Notes: a model not told the origin generated them from the sequence alone. A DNA stretch of 28,812 nt from Thiofilum sp039797965 (GCA_039797965.1 JBDKGX010000025.1:1-28812), one strand, 5' to 3'. Positions 1 to 8,312 are shown, counted from the stretch's first letter. Numbers and translations are program-made.

Positions 1-1190
1 CACTGTGCTACTTGGACACGGCCTTGTCCTAAGTGATCAGAGCAAGACAGTTTTATAGGATCAAATAAGCCTTCTGCACCCAACTCTTTCATACGATCAG
101 CATTAACATCTAAGCGATCTAATGCCCATTGTACTTGCTCACCTGTCATAGGCTTATTACCGTACTCCTTCATCGCAGTACGTAAGGCTTCGGTTAGGAT
201 TACAGCACTTTGCATACCACGATTATAAGCCACAGCCCCTACATCGCCCTCAACTTTAGAGGAACCTTTACCTTTGGCGTAAAGATTAGTTTTAATGGCT
301 TCATGCACAGGATAACCCGCACCTACACCATTGAACTGTAAGGATTTATAGCCAATCGCAGCATCACCCGCTGGGATAACATCAGGCTCATTACCTGACC
401 ACCAAATGCCAATAAATTTATCCCGTGGGAAATCGACTGCTGCAGCTTCTTTAATCGCTGTCGCATTCATCACACCCCAACCATACATAATCACGTAGTC
501 GGGTTTAATTTGACGACCGATCTTCATCCAAATGGGTTTTTGCTCTAAACCGGGAGGGGAAACAGGATGCAATGACAACTCAAACCCGTGTTTAGCCGCT
601 AATGCTTCCAGCGTTTTAATCGGCTCTTTACCAAAGGCAGAATCATGATAAACCAACGCAATTTTCTTACCTTTTAGCGCATCAACACCGCCCATTTCTT
701 TGGCAATGTATTGTACTGCTACGTCAGCACCGCCCCAATAGGTAGCAGGTGGCACGAATACCCACGGAAATACCGTACCGTCCGCGGCATCAGCACGACC
801 GTAACCGGAAGTAATTAAGGGGATTTTATCCGCTGCTACACGATCCAGTAGCGCATAAGTAATACCTGTAGATAAAGGCATGACGGCTGGCATACCTGTT
901 GTGCCACCTTTTTTCAGACGCTCATAGCACTCTAAGCCTTTGTCGGTATTGTAGGCAGTGTCACATTCTTCTAGGGCTAATTTAACGCCATTAATACCGC
1001 CGTCACGCTCATTGAGTAATTGCACATAATCCGTAAAGCCATCCGCCCATTGGATACCGCCCGGTGCATAAGGTCCTGTCCGATAGACTAATGAGCCAAT
1101 GTATTGATCATCAGCCGCCTGCGCTGAACTCAGTAAGCAAGACACAGCAACCGTTGCAGCTAATAAGCTCGCTTTAAAATTAAACTTCAT
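1..1190 (-). CDS. ABC transporter periplasmic substrate-binding protein, branched-chain amino acid (LivK-like) family; C-terminus cut off by window edge
   Basis: I translated this from the minus strand; 396 codons are visible and the 3' end lies beyond base 1. The start ATG at 1190 has an AGGAGAG ribosome site just upstream. The first 25 residues form a Sec signal peptide (basic start, hydrophobic core, SSAQA before the predicted cut). The mature part begins ADDQYIGSLVYRTGPYAPGG and carries features of the Peripla_BP_6 family, including a stretch near KKIALVYHDSAFGKEP that matches the lobe-hinge region. It is the last visible gene of the operon with the LivM, LivH and LivG homologues and the acyl-CoA ligase, so it should capture the ligand in the periplasm. 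The ligand cannot be read from sequence; the ligase next door favours a carboxylate over an amino acid. A LivF-type second ATPase would be expected beyond the window edge. Confidence 0.9.
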   Translation of the reverse strand, partial: MKFNFKASLLAATVAVSCLLSSAQAADDQYIGSLVYRTGPYAPGGIQWADGFTDYVQLLNERDGGINGVKLALEECDTAYNTDKGLECYERLKKGGTTGMPAVMPLSTGITYALLDRVAADKIPLITSGYGRADAADGTVFPWVFVPPATYWGGADVAVQYIAKEMGGVDALKGKKIALVYHDSAFGKEPIKTLEALAAKHGFELSLHPVSPPGLEQKPIWMKIGRQIKPDYVIMYGWGVMNATAIKEAAAVDFPRDKFIGIWWSGNEPDVIPAGDAAIGYKSLQFNGVGAGYPVHEAIKTNLYAKGKGSSKVEGDVGAVAYNRGMQSAVILTEALRTAMKEYGNKPMTGEQVQWALDRLDVNADRMKELGAEGLFDPIKLSCSDHLGQGRVQVAQ

Positions 1191-1207
1191 GTTCTCTCCT
1201 CCAATAA

Positions 1208-1234
1208 ATCTGTAACTTGAGTTAAGTTGTAGAT
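1208..1234 (-). other. Intergenic inverted repeat between the LivM-like permease and binding-protein genes
   Basis: ATCTGTAACTT and AAGTTGTAGAT flank a five-base loop. In the operon's own transcript the stem has two mismatches. Such hairpins in liv-type operons can protect or attenuate the transcript so that binding protein and permeases are made in different amounts. That role is inference only. Confidence 0.3.
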
Positions 1235-1262
1235 CGAGTACTTAGGTGGTTTCCGCTAGTCA

Positions 1263-2342
1263 TTAGTAAGGGAATGGCCACAAACGTAATTTTTCCTTAG
1301 CAATTTGCCATAAACGCGCCAGTCCATGCGGTTCAACAATCAAGAAGAAGATAATCAATGCACCAAACACCATGCTCTCAATATGTGAAATCATATCGAC
1401 CGGAATATTCATACCAAACCAGTGCGGTGCATTACTTAAGAATATAGGTAATAAGGTAATAAAGGCGGCGCCTAAGAATGAACCTAGTATAGAACCTAAG
1501 CCCCCAATAATGACCATGAATAAGATTTGAAATGAGCGATTAATATCAAACGCCGCTGGCTCTACTGATCCTGTGTAAATGAATGCCCATAACGCCCCTG
1601 CAATACCACATAAGAAGGAACTCACCGCAAAGGCTTTGAGTTTGGTAGATAGCATTTTGATACCAATGATTTCCGCTGCGATATCCATATCACGAATCGC
1701 CATCCACTCACGTCCCATATTAGAACGCACTAGATTCTTAATCATGAGGGCAATAATCACGACCATACTGAGCACAAACAAGTACTTGGCTGTTGCTGAA
1801 GCTTGAGGGCCTGTGACAAACACATCGCCAAACACGGTCATAGGAGGCGCACTAATAACCCCTGAAGAGCTGTAATTAGTAAACCAACCAAACTTATTAA
1901 ACATCCAAATCAGGAAAAACTGAGAGGCTAGTGTGGCAACAGCAAGATAAAAGCCCTTAATCCGTAGCGAGGGAATACCAAATAAAATCCCCACTCCCGC
2001 CGTGATTAAACCCGACATAATGAGTACTGCTAAAATATGTAAGCCTGGAAACATAGTAGCGAGCTTGTAGGCAGCAAAAGCGCCTGTAGCCATAAAACCG
2101 CCTGTACCAAGGCTCAGTAATCCAGCATACCCTGTTAAAACATTTAACCCTAAGGCGGCAAGCGCTAAGATTAAAAAGGGCAACATTATCGTTCCTAGCC
2201 AATAATCACTGCCTAGTAGAGGCACTGCAATAAAGGCAATGGCTAGGATAGCTAAGATAAACCAACGATCTTGACGAATGGGGAATATAGCTTGGTCGGC
2301 TTGGTAGGTGCTTTTAAACTCACCTGCTTCACGATAGATCAT
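1263..2342 (-). CDS. Branched-chain-type ABC transporter permease (LivM family)
   Basis: This 359-residue, very hydrophobic protein has about ten membrane segments. It shows the LivM-family hallmarks: the early GYAGLLSLGTGGFMATGAFA stretch, and the cytoplasmic coupling region with REWMAIRDMDIAAEIIGI followed by KLKAFAVSSFLCGIAGAL and GGLGSILG. It forms the inner-membrane channel with the LivH-like partner and would move whatever the periplasmic binding protein delivers. Its start lies two bases after the stop of the LivH-like gene, which fits translational coupling. The N-terminus (about 25 residues before the first helix) is somewhat long for the family. Family assignment is secure; substrate is not. 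Confidence 0.92.
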   Translation of the reverse strand: MIYREAGEFKSTYQADQAIFPIRQDRWFILAILAIAFIAVPLLGSDYWLGTIMLPFLILALAALGLNVLTGYAGLLSLGTGGFMATGAFAAYKLATMFPGLHILAVLIMSGLITAGVGILFGIPSLRIKGFYLAVATLASQFFLIWMFNKFGWFTNYSSSGVISAPPMTVFGDVFVTGPQASATAKYLFVLSMVVIIALMIKNLVRSNMGREWMAIRDMDIAAEIIGIKMLSTKLKAFAVSSFLCGIAGALWAFIYTGSVEPAAFDINRSFQILFMVIIGGLGSILGSFLGAAFITLLPIFLSNAPHWFGMNIPVDMISHIESMVFGALIIFFLIVEPHGLARLWQIAKEKLRLWPFPY

Positions 2343-2344
2343 AA

Positions 2345-3343
2345 TTACACCCGCTCAATGATTTTTTCGCCAAACAATCCTTGGGGACGGAACACCAAGA
2401 ACACTAATGCCAACATATAGGCAAACCAATCCGTAATCCCTCCACCCAGCAAGGGACCAATAAAGACTTCAGCAACATTCTCCCCAGCACCGATGATCAA
2501 ACCACCGATAATCGCCCCAGGAATTGAGGTGAAACCACCGATAATCAGTACAGGCAATGCTTTTAGAGCAATCAAGGACAGTGAGAATTGCACACCTAAC
2601 TTACTACCCCACATAATCCCTGCGACTAGAGCCACCAAACCAGCCACACTCCACACAATCACCCAGATATGCTTAAGGGGAATACCCACACTCATCGCTG
2701 CTTGATGATCATCTGCTACCGCGCGTAGCGCACGACCGATCCGAGTGTATTGGAAAAATAACGCCAAACTGACCACCAGCACTCCCGCAATCAGTGCCGC
2801 AATCAGATCAAACTCATTCACCATTAAAGCCCCGTCAAAAAACTTCAATGGCTGATTAGGTAAGCCCAGATCCAAACGTCTAACATCTGAACCCCAAAGA
2901 GTTTGTCCAAAACCATCTAAGAAGTACGCAATCCCAATGGTCGCCATAAACAGAATAATGTGTTCTTGGTTCACTAAGTGACTGAGCACTACTCGCTCAA
3001 TCGCAATCGCCAAGAGCACCATTACTCCTAACGTTAAGAGAATCGCTGCCCAAGCAGGTACACCTAAATCAATGAGTCCTACTAGTGTTAGGGCAGCAAA
3101 CAGCACCATTGCCCCTTGGGCAAAGTTAAACACACCTGACGCTTTAAAGATTAAAACAAAGCCGAGTGCCACGAGGGAGTACATGACACCCGATAATAAG
3201 CCGCCAATGGCGACCTCAAAAAAGTAAGGCCATTCAAAAAATACTTGGTCAGGAGCCACTTTGCCCAAAAGCCAAGGTACTAACACCATCAATATGGCTG
3301 AGCCACCGATGGTATAAAGGACAGTGCGTTCTATACGTTGCAT
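2345..3343 (-). CDS. Branched-chain-type ABC transporter permease (LivH family)
   Basis: This 332-residue inner-membrane protein has about eight to nine hydrophobic helices. LivH-family signatures include GLLSGVMYSLVALGFVLIFK, the FNFAQGAMVLFAA stretch, GRALRAVADDHQAAMSVGI (the cytoplasmic loop that docks to the ATPase) and the GGFTSIPGAIIGGLIIG segment near the C-terminus. The start ATG at 3343 is preceded by GGAG. It begins nine bases after the LivG-like ATPase gene ends and stops two bases before the LivM-like gene, so the three genes form one tightly packed transport unit. The family call is firm; the ligand is unknown. Confidence 0.92.
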   Translation of the reverse strand: MQRIERTVLYTIGGSAILMVLVPWLLGKVAPDQVFFEWPYFFEVAIGGLLSGVMYSLVALGFVLIFKASGVFNFAQGAMVLFAALTLVGLIDLGVPAWAAILLTLGVMVLLAIAIERVVLSHLVNQEHIILFMATIGIAYFLDGFGQTLWGSDVRRLDLGLPNQPLKFFDGALMVNEFDLIAALIAGVLVVSLALFFQYTRIGRALRAVADDHQAAMSVGIPLKHIWVIVWSVAGLVALVAGIMWGSKLGVQFSLSLIALKALPVLIIGGFTSIPGAIIGGLIIGAGENVAEVFIGPLLGGGITDWFAYMLALVFLVFRPQGLFGEKIIERV

Positions 3344-3352
3344 GGCGACTCC

Positions 3353-4138
3353 TTAATGTGACACGCCAAGATAGGCATCAATAACGCTTTGGGTATTTCG
3401 TACTACATCGGGTACGTCATCGGCTAGTTGGCGTCCGTAATCCAGCACTACCACTCGATCAGACAGATCCATTACCACACCCATATCATGCTCGATCAAC
3501 ACAATAGTGGTTCCAAAGGTGTCATTGATATCCAGAATAAAGCGTGACATATCCTCTTTTTCTTCGAGATTCATGCCCGCCATAGGCTCATCGAGTAATA
3601 AGACTTCAGGCTCAGCCGCTAAAGCTCGACCTAGCTCTACACGCTTTTGGAAACCGTAAGGCAAACGCCCAACAGGTACTTTACGGATTGCTTGAATTTC
3701 AAGAAAATCGATAATTTCTTCTACTTTATGACGATGAGCAATTTCTTCTTTTTGGGCACGTCCCCAATAAAAAGCTTGCTCCAACAAAGAGGCTTTCATC
3801 TTAAGATTACGCCCCGTCATAATATTGTCTAAAGTACTCATACCCTTAAACAAGGCAATATTTTGGAAAGTACGGGCAATACCTTGTGCAGCGGCTTCGT
3901 GCATTTTCATTTTGTTACGCACTTGACCTTTAAAAGTAATACTGCCTTCTTGTGGGTGGTACACACCATTAATCACATTCAGCATAGAACTCTTACCCGC
4001 CCCATTCGGGCCAATGATGGAGCGTATCTCGCCTTTGCGCACATTAAAGCTAATATTATTGAGTACTTTCATGACTCCAAATGACAACGAGATATTCTTC
4101 ATATCGAGAATAACGTCGCCTAAGACTCGTTCGCCCAC
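3353..4138 (-). CDS. Branched-chain-type ABC transporter ATP-binding protein (LivG family)
   Basis: This 261-residue ABC ATPase has Walker A GPNGAGKS at residues 43-50, a Q-loop in ARTFQNIALF, the signature variant LPYGFQKRVELGRAL typical of LivG rather than LSGGQ, Walker B VLLLDEP and the switch histidine in LIEHDMGVV. The start is GTG at 4138 with a near-perfect AGGAGGT ribosome site. It lies 22 bases downstream of the acyl-CoA ligase gene and nine bases before the LivH-like gene. It powers import, normally as a heterodimer with a LivF homologue, which is not inside this window and may follow the binding-protein gene. Confidence 0.94.
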   Translation of the reverse strand: MGERVLGDVILDMKNISLSFGVMKVLNNISFNVRKGEIRSIIGPNGAGKSSMLNVINGVYHPQEGSITFKGQVRNKMKMHEAAAQGIARTFQNIALFKGMSTLDNIMTGRNLKMKASLLEQAFYWGRAQKEEIAHRHKVEEIIDFLEIQAIRKVPVGRLPYGFQKRVELGRALAAEPEVLLLDEPMAGMNLEEKEDMSRFILDINDTFGTTIVLIEHDMGVVMDLSDRVVVLDYGRQLADDVPDVVRNTQSVIDAYLGVSH

Positions 4139-4160
4139 GGTTACCTCCTAGAAGATTCTG

Positions 4161-6164
4161 TTAAGCAGTTTGCGATGGTGGTAAGGGATTCACCGCAGGA
4201 AAAGTATTGGCATCACTCAAAATGACATCCGCCTCCAAACTACCTGAGCGTCCATCTTCGAATTTCACTTCGGTTTTGATATGGCATTGTTTAGCTTCGG
4301 AATACAACGCATCAATTAAGGTAGCATAGCGCTCCGCCACAAAGTTACGACGCACTTTACGAGTACGGGTTAACTCGCCATCATCGGCATCAAGCTCTTT
4401 GTGTAAAATGAGGAAACGTTTGATTTGTGAGTGACCTAAGCGGGGGTCTTTGGCTAAATCTTCATTGACTTTTTCAACGCATTCTTTGATCAGTGCATAG
4501 ACTTCAGGCTGAGCTGCTAAATCTTGATAGCCAGCATAAGCCAAGCCGCGTTTTTCAGCCCAGTTACCTACCGCTTCTAAATCAATATTAATGAATGCCG
4601 TGCTGTAGTCACGCTTATCACCAAAGGCAACGGCTTCTTTAATATAAGAGAAGAATTTGAGTTTATTTTCTAAGTACTTGGGCGCAAACATAGTGCCGTC
4701 ACTGAGTTTGCCGACATCTTTGGCACGATCAATGATTTTTAAATGACCATTTTCAGCAAAGAATCCCGCATCTCCGGTGTAAACCCAACCATCAGGTGTT
4801 TTGGTTTTAGCGGTAGATTCAGGGTTTTTATAGTACTCCTGAAATACACCAGGCCCTCGATAAAGTACTTCACCGTTATCATCAATTTTAACTTCAACAC
4901 CAATCGCGGGGGTGCCCACGGTATCTGCGAACACTTCACCATTAGGTTGCACACAGATAAAGACTACCGCCTCAGTTTGACCATAAAGTTGTTTAATATT
5001 GATACCCAAAGACCGATAAAAATCGAAAATTTCAGGGCCAATCGCCTCACCAGCGGTGTAAGCTAATTTAATACGACCTAAACCCAGTACATCTTTAAGT
5101 GGGTTATAAACCAAAAAGCTGCCTAATTTGTAAAGCCATGCCTCTTTGCTGGTGACTGTTTCGCCATTTAAAATAGCAGTGCCTACTTTTTTGGCGTGAT
5201 CCAAAAAGTAGTGGAACAGTTTGCGTTTGATTTTGCTGGCATCTTCCATCCTGATCATGACTTGCGTCAGCATGTTTTCGTAAACACGGGGTGGCGCAAA
5301 ATAGTAGGTAGGGCCAATCTCACGTAAATCGTTTAGTACCGTAGCGCCACTTTCGGGACAATTGACAGTAAAACCGGCTACATAAGATTGAGCATAAGAG
5401 AATAAATTGTCCCCTACCCACGCCATGGGAAGATACGCCAGTACTTCTTCATCCTGAGTTAGCTGCTCACGGATAATCCCATTGCGTGCCGTGATAATGA
5501 CATTATCGTGGCTGAGTACCACCCCTTTTGGTTTGCCTGTCGTTCCAGAGGTGTAAAGCATAATGGCGGTATCAGCACCAGTCGCTTTAAGGGCTTCGGT
5601 TTGAAAAAAATCGGGATGGGTTTGATTATATTGCTGACCAGAACTTTGCACATCATCAAGCGATTTTAAGAAAGGAAATTGATAATGCTGCATACCCCGT
5701 GGGTCATCGTATAGAACATATTCGATTTGGGGGCATTGTTCTTTGGTTTCGAGAATTTTATCAACTTGCTCTTGGTCTTCAACAATAGCGATTTTGACAT
5801 CGGCATTATCAAGTACGAAGGCTATTTCATCTGCGACAGCATCTTGATAAAGCGGAACAGGAATAGCGCCTAAGCATTGTGCGGCAACCATTGACCAATA
5901 TAGACGAGGACGATTGTCACCAATGATGGCTAATTTATCGCCGCGCTGTAAGCCAAGCTGCGCTAACCCATCGGCTAGCGCAGTGACCTCTTCACGTACT
6001 TGTCTCCAAGACCACGATTGCCAAATACCTAAATCTTTTTCACGCATAGCAACCTTATCAGGGCGCCTATTAGCATGCTCCAACAATAATTTAGGAAAGG
6101 TATCAAGAGACTTATCGGGCGCAATAACGCCTTGATAAGCCGTCTTATCAATCGGCTTTGTCAT
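4161..6164 (-). CDS. AMP-forming acyl-CoA synthetase (long-chain fatty-acid-CoA ligase family), first gene of the ABC uptake operon
   Basis: This 667-residue adenylate-forming enzyme has the phosphate-binding loop YTSGTTGKPKG at residues 204-214, the YGQTEAVVF motif A5, YTGDAGFF (A7) and a C-terminal lid with TRTRKVRR. Length and N-terminal style (ANRRPDKVAM, WQSWSWRQV) fit the COG1022/FAA1-type group. It would use ATP to adenylate a carboxylic acid and transfer it to CoA. It leads a polycistron with a branched-chain-type importer, an arrangement seen in other Proteobacteria and thought to couple uptake with activation. The substrate could be a fatty, branched or aromatic acid; the sequence does not decide. 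The start ATG at 6164 has AGAGGAG upstream. A promoter and repeats consistent with an operator lie directly upstream. Confidence 0.9.
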   Translation of the reverse strand: MTKPIDKTAYQGVIAPDKSLDTFPKLLLEHANRRPDKVAMREKDLGIWQSWSWRQVREEVTALADGLAQLGLQRGDKLAIIGDNRPRLYWSMVAAQCLGAIPVPLYQDAVADEIAFVLDNADVKIAIVEDQEQVDKILETKEQCPQIEYVLYDDPRGMQHYQFPFLKSLDDVQSSGQQYNQTHPDFFQTEALKATGADTAIMLYTSGTTGKPKGVVLSHDNVIITARNGIIREQLTQDEEVLAYLPMAWVGDNLFSYAQSYVAGFTVNCPESGATVLNDLREIGPTYYFAPPRVYENMLTQVMIRMEDASKIKRKLFHYFLDHAKKVGTAILNGETVTSKEAWLYKLGSFLVYNPLKDVLGLGRIKLAYTAGEAIGPEIFDFYRSLGINIKQLYGQTEAVVFICVQPNGEVFADTVGTPAIGVEVKIDDNGEVLYRGPGVFQEYYKNPESTAKTKTPDGWVYTGDAGFFAENGHLKIIDRAKDVGKLSDGTMFAPKYLENKLKFFSYIKEAVAFGDKRDYSTAFINIDLEAVGNWAEKRGLAYAGYQDLAAQPEVYALIKECVEKVNEDLAKDPRLGHSQIKRFLILHKELDADDGELTRTRKVRRNFVAERYATLIDALYSEAKQCHIKTEVKFEDGRSGSLEADVILSDANTFPAVNPLPPSQTA

Positions 6165-6186
6165 GAGAACTCCTCTTAGCGGCTTA

Positions 6187-6223
6187 CCTTTACGTAAACA
6201 TTAAATTTACGTTTACGTAAGGG
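6187..6223 (-). promoter_or_regulatory. Putative repressor operator: paired TACGTA inverted repeats in front of the acyl-CoA ligase operon
   Basis: CCTTTACGTAAAC at 6187-6199 is mirrored by GTTTACGTAAGGG at 6211-6223 with one mismatch, the TACGTA centres being 23 bases apart. Within this, TTACGTTTACGTAA (6207-6220) is itself an inverted repeat (TTACG, four bases, CGTAA). The layout resembles operators of regulators of fatty-acid or branched-chain catabolism such as MerR-type LiuR or TetR-type factors, but I recall those consensus sites only approximately. The site lies between the promoter and the start codon, so a bound protein would block transcription. Confidence 0.55.
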
Positions 6224-6226
6224 TAA

Positions 6227-6240
6227 CTTATGGACATAAG
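6227..6240. promoter_or_regulatory. Second short palindrome touching the -10 of the ligase operon promoter
   Basis: CTTATG, two bases, CATAAG form a perfect inverted repeat that overlaps the -10 hexamer at 6238-6243. It could be another protein-binding site. No regulator gene lies in the window to test this. Confidence 0.3.
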
Positions 6241-6266
6241 ATAATTAAAACCGAGAGAGGGGTCAA
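6238..6266 (-). promoter_or_regulatory. Sigma-70 promoter of the acyl-CoA ligase / ABC operon
   Basis: Read on the minus strand, TTGACC (6266-6261) is followed by a 17-base spacer and TATCTT (6243-6238). Transcription would start near 6231, about 65 bases before the ligase ATG and immediately before the TACGTA repeats. Confidence 0.6.
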
Positions 6267-6625
6267 CAAAAATTACAACGAATCTACAAGTATTTTGTAA
6301 ATCCTTACCTCTTTACCAAATAAGCTTTGACTCTTTAGCCAAAAAATGAACTTATTAAGCTTAAGTTCGACTTATAAAAGCTATTAAAATAGATTTTTAT
6401 TAGGCTAATTAAGGGATTTTGATAATTAGATTCAGGATAAGTACATTAGTATTTGCTAATTTATTTATTCAAAATATCAGTACTTTAGCAGTAAAGCTGA
6501 GTGTTTAATTAACACAATATTCTTTTTTAAAATCCGACTTTTATTTTAATTGGGGCGTTATTAGCCATCTTGGTTAATAACTCTATTATGCAAAAGCAGT
6601 ATAAATCTGTTGTTTAGGAGATCGT
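6267..6625. other. AT-rich intergenic region between divergent operons
   Basis: About 360 bases with no ORF I would call. It separates the leftward ligase operon from the rightward cystatin-like gene. One 7-bp inverted repeat, GAACTTA/TAAGTTC at 6348-6368, and one AGTACT copy are visible. A TATTAT at 6584-6589 could be the -10 of the cystatin-like gene, but there is no convincing -35. Confidence 0.4.
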
Positions 6626-6970
6626 ATGCGCATAGCACCAGTAGGGCTACTGGCCTCTTTACTATTTTTGACCCTGCTGCCATTACCGACTCAAGCTTTC
6701 TTTAGCAATGCAAGCTTAATACTTGGGTCAACCTTAATGGGGGATTACCAAAGAGTATCAATTCAGGATCAAGAGGTAGTGTATGCAGCAGAGTTTGCCG
6801 CTAATCAATTGCGATTGGCTAATATTCAAATACTTAAAGCAGAACGCCAAGTAGTGGCAGGTGTTAACTATAGTTTGCTTTTACAAAGTACTAACAAACG
6901 CTATCAAATTAGAATTTATCAGGACGTACAACATCATTTAAGTTTACTATCCTCAAAAACTCTACCCTAA
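6626..6970 (+). CDS. Secreted cystatin-like protein (putative cysteine-protease inhibitor)
   Basis: This 114-residue protein starts with a signal peptide of about 24 residues (cut after PTQA), so it is exported. The mature part shows the cystatin pattern: an early Gly (G39), a helix AAEFAANQLRLANIQILK, then QVVAG at residues 75-79 followed by VNYSLLL. QxVxG is the first inhibitory hairpin of cystatins and stefins, and the helix-to-hairpin order also fits. The second loop (Pro-Trp in animal cystatins) is not obvious, and there are no cysteines. The ATG at 6626 has TAGGAG five bases upstream. It is a single gene with its own terminator. Function as an inhibitor is inferred from the motif; it could be a cystatin-fold protein with another role. 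Confidence 0.7.
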   Translation: MRIAPVGLLASLLFLTLLPLPTQAFFSNASLILGSTLMGDYQRVSIQDQEVVYAAEFAANQLRLANIQILKAERQVVAGVNYSLLLQSTNKRYQIRIYQDVQHHLSLLSSKTLP

Positions 6971-6973
6971 AAA

Positions 6974-6995
6974 AAAGCCCTCTACGGAGGGCTTT
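6974..6995. terminator. Hairpin terminator between convergent genes
   Basis: AAAGCCCTC and GAGGGCTTT pair perfectly around TACG, a UNCG-type tetraloop. On the minus strand the stem is followed by a run of T, so it is a strong terminator for the Spy-like gene. On the plus strand, for the cystatin-like gene, the T tract is short. Confidence 0.85.
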
Positions 6996-7045
6996 AAAAT
7001 TAGCGATATGAGAAAGAGCTTAAGAAGTACTATAACGAAAGTGAA

Positions 7046-7738
7046 TTACATACGTTCTAAACGTTGTTGCATCTCTTGAATGTTTTGTTGCATACGTTGT
7101 TTACGATCGCTTTCTAAAGTTTGGAATTTAGTCGCTTGCTCAGCTGTTAACATTTGCACTAATTTATCTTTTGAAGCTTTGCGAAACGCATCCATTTGAG
7201 CTTGTTGATCTTTTAAAATAATTTGTACTTGGGTGACTTGCTCAGTCGTTAAACTCAAATCTTGTTTTAAACGGTCAACCATACGTTGGCTGTCTGGACC
7301 CTTCATACCACCATGACCTTTACCTTCACGGAAAGCACCCTCGTGTCCACCGTGTCCATGTCCTCCATGACCTCGTCCACCCCATTCACCATGACCTCTA
7401 CCCTCGCCTTTGTCAGACATACGTTTTTCATGGTCGGCTCGACGCTGCTCTATTTTATCGGTCATGTCTTTAAATTTAGTCGCTTGATCAGCCGTTAAAA
7501 GTTGGGCAATACGGTTCTGGGTAGCCACTCGTGCAGCATCCATTTGTTTTTTCTGCTCATCTCGTAAAGTTTGTAATTGTTGTACTTGAGCATCGGTTAA
7601 ATTAAGTTGCGCTTGTAAATGAGCCTGTGGACCTCTGCCTTTACCTTCTGGTGAGCCGCCCCAATCACCGCGATCAGCCATTGCAACAGAAGAACCTAAA
7701 ACGAGTGCGATTAAACTGGTTAAGACTAAACGTTTCAT
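7046..7738 (-). CDS. Periplasmic Spy/CpxP-like protein with duplicated LTXXQ domain and His/Gly-rich linker
   Basis: This 230-residue protein has a signal peptide of about 21 residues (cut after SVAMA). It then has two copies of an all-helical Spy/LTXXQ unit, one at about residues 40-105 (LTDAQ, LTADQ) and one at about 155-215 (LTTEQ, LTAEQ). Between them lies a Gly/His-rich stretch, about residues 112-145, with HGGHGHGGHEG. Spy/CpxP proteins are about 160 residues with one such domain and act as periplasmic chaperones or stress sensors, some binding metal. Here the duplication and a potential metal-binding linker are added. ATG at 7738 is followed directly by the basic signal-peptide start. 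Single gene with a strong terminator. The precise role, metal or misfolded-protein stress, is inference. Confidence 0.8.
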   Translation of the reverse strand: MKRLVLTSLIALVLGSSVAMADRGDWGGSPEGKGRGPQAHLQAQLNLTDAQVQQLQTLRDEQKKQMDAARVATQNRIAQLLTADQATKFKDMTDKIEQRRADHEKRMSDKGEGRGHGEWGGRGHGGHGHGGHEGAFREGKGHGGMKGPDSQRMVDRLKQDLSLTTEQVTQVQIILKDQQAQMDAFRKASKDKLVQMLTAEQATKFQTLESDRKQRMQQNIQEMQQRLERM

Positions 7739-7966
7739 GAGTATTTCCTTTGATTATCTGTGTTGTGTTCTTGTTTCTATGTAGAACATCCTAACGCTTA
7801 ATTAAGCACCAAATCGGACACAAATGTGCAAATCTCAAGGAACCTTACAAAACATCAAAAACCCACATAAATACCTTTAAAATCAATTACTTTTTTAAAT
7901 TTAAAATTAGGGAAGTACTTATATTCAGCAAAATGTAAAAATAATGTGAACAGCAAACGGATAATA

Positions 7967-7995
7967 AGGTAGCTAAACAGATCATCTAGCTACCT
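7967..7995 (-). terminator. Hairpin after the small lipoprotein gene
   Basis: AGGTAGCTA and TAGCTACCT form a perfect 9-bp stem with an 11-base loop, nine bases beyond the stop codon at 8004. The T-rich tail is weak (TTATTATCC). Confidence 0.55.
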
Positions 7996-8003
7996 CTGAA
8001 TAG

Positions 8004-8312
8004 TTATTGTGCTAAGTTAGAGTTAACTTTCACACGCTCTTTTGACAAATAAGGGTCAGCACTAATACCTTTCGCTTTACGCTCTGCTTCACGCTTATCA
8101 ATTTCAGCTTGCAATTTTTTAGCTTGGGCAGGATCACAAGTGACGTGTTCAATCACCAGTACTTCTTTAATACGTTTAGGTTTAGTAACAGTTGTACTAT
8201 CTACAGCAACTGCAGGGGCAGTAGTCTCAGTCGGTGGCAAAGACTCACACCCTGTTAATAGAGTTGCACTGAATAATAAGCCTAATAAGGTGGCAAAACG
8301 GCATTGTGACAT
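8004..8312 (-). CDS. Small putative lipoprotein of unknown function
   Basis: This 102-residue product has a type II signal peptide: basic start, hydrophobic core and the lipobox LLTGC with the lipidation cysteine at residue 22, followed by Glu-Ser, so outer-membrane sorting is likely. After a Thr/Ala/Pro-rich spacer comes a charged helical part (CDPAQAKKLQAEIDKREAER, about residues 59-78) that contains a second cysteine. I do not recognise a family. It is transcribed leftward between the DUF1007 gene and the Spy-like gene; a 109-base gap to the DUF1007 gene makes co-transcription possible but not evident. GAGAG lies about nine bases before the ATG. Confidence 0.75.
   Translation of the reverse strand: MSQCRFATLLGLLFSATLLTGCESLPPTETTAPAVAVDSTTVTKPKRIKEVLVIEHVTCDPAQAKKLQAEIDKREAERKAKGISADPYLSKERVKVNSNLAQ

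Noticed and set aside
6348..6368. GAACTTA/TAAGTTC inverted repeat as operator
   Set aside because: Only 7 bp in AT-rich DNA; chance is plausible.
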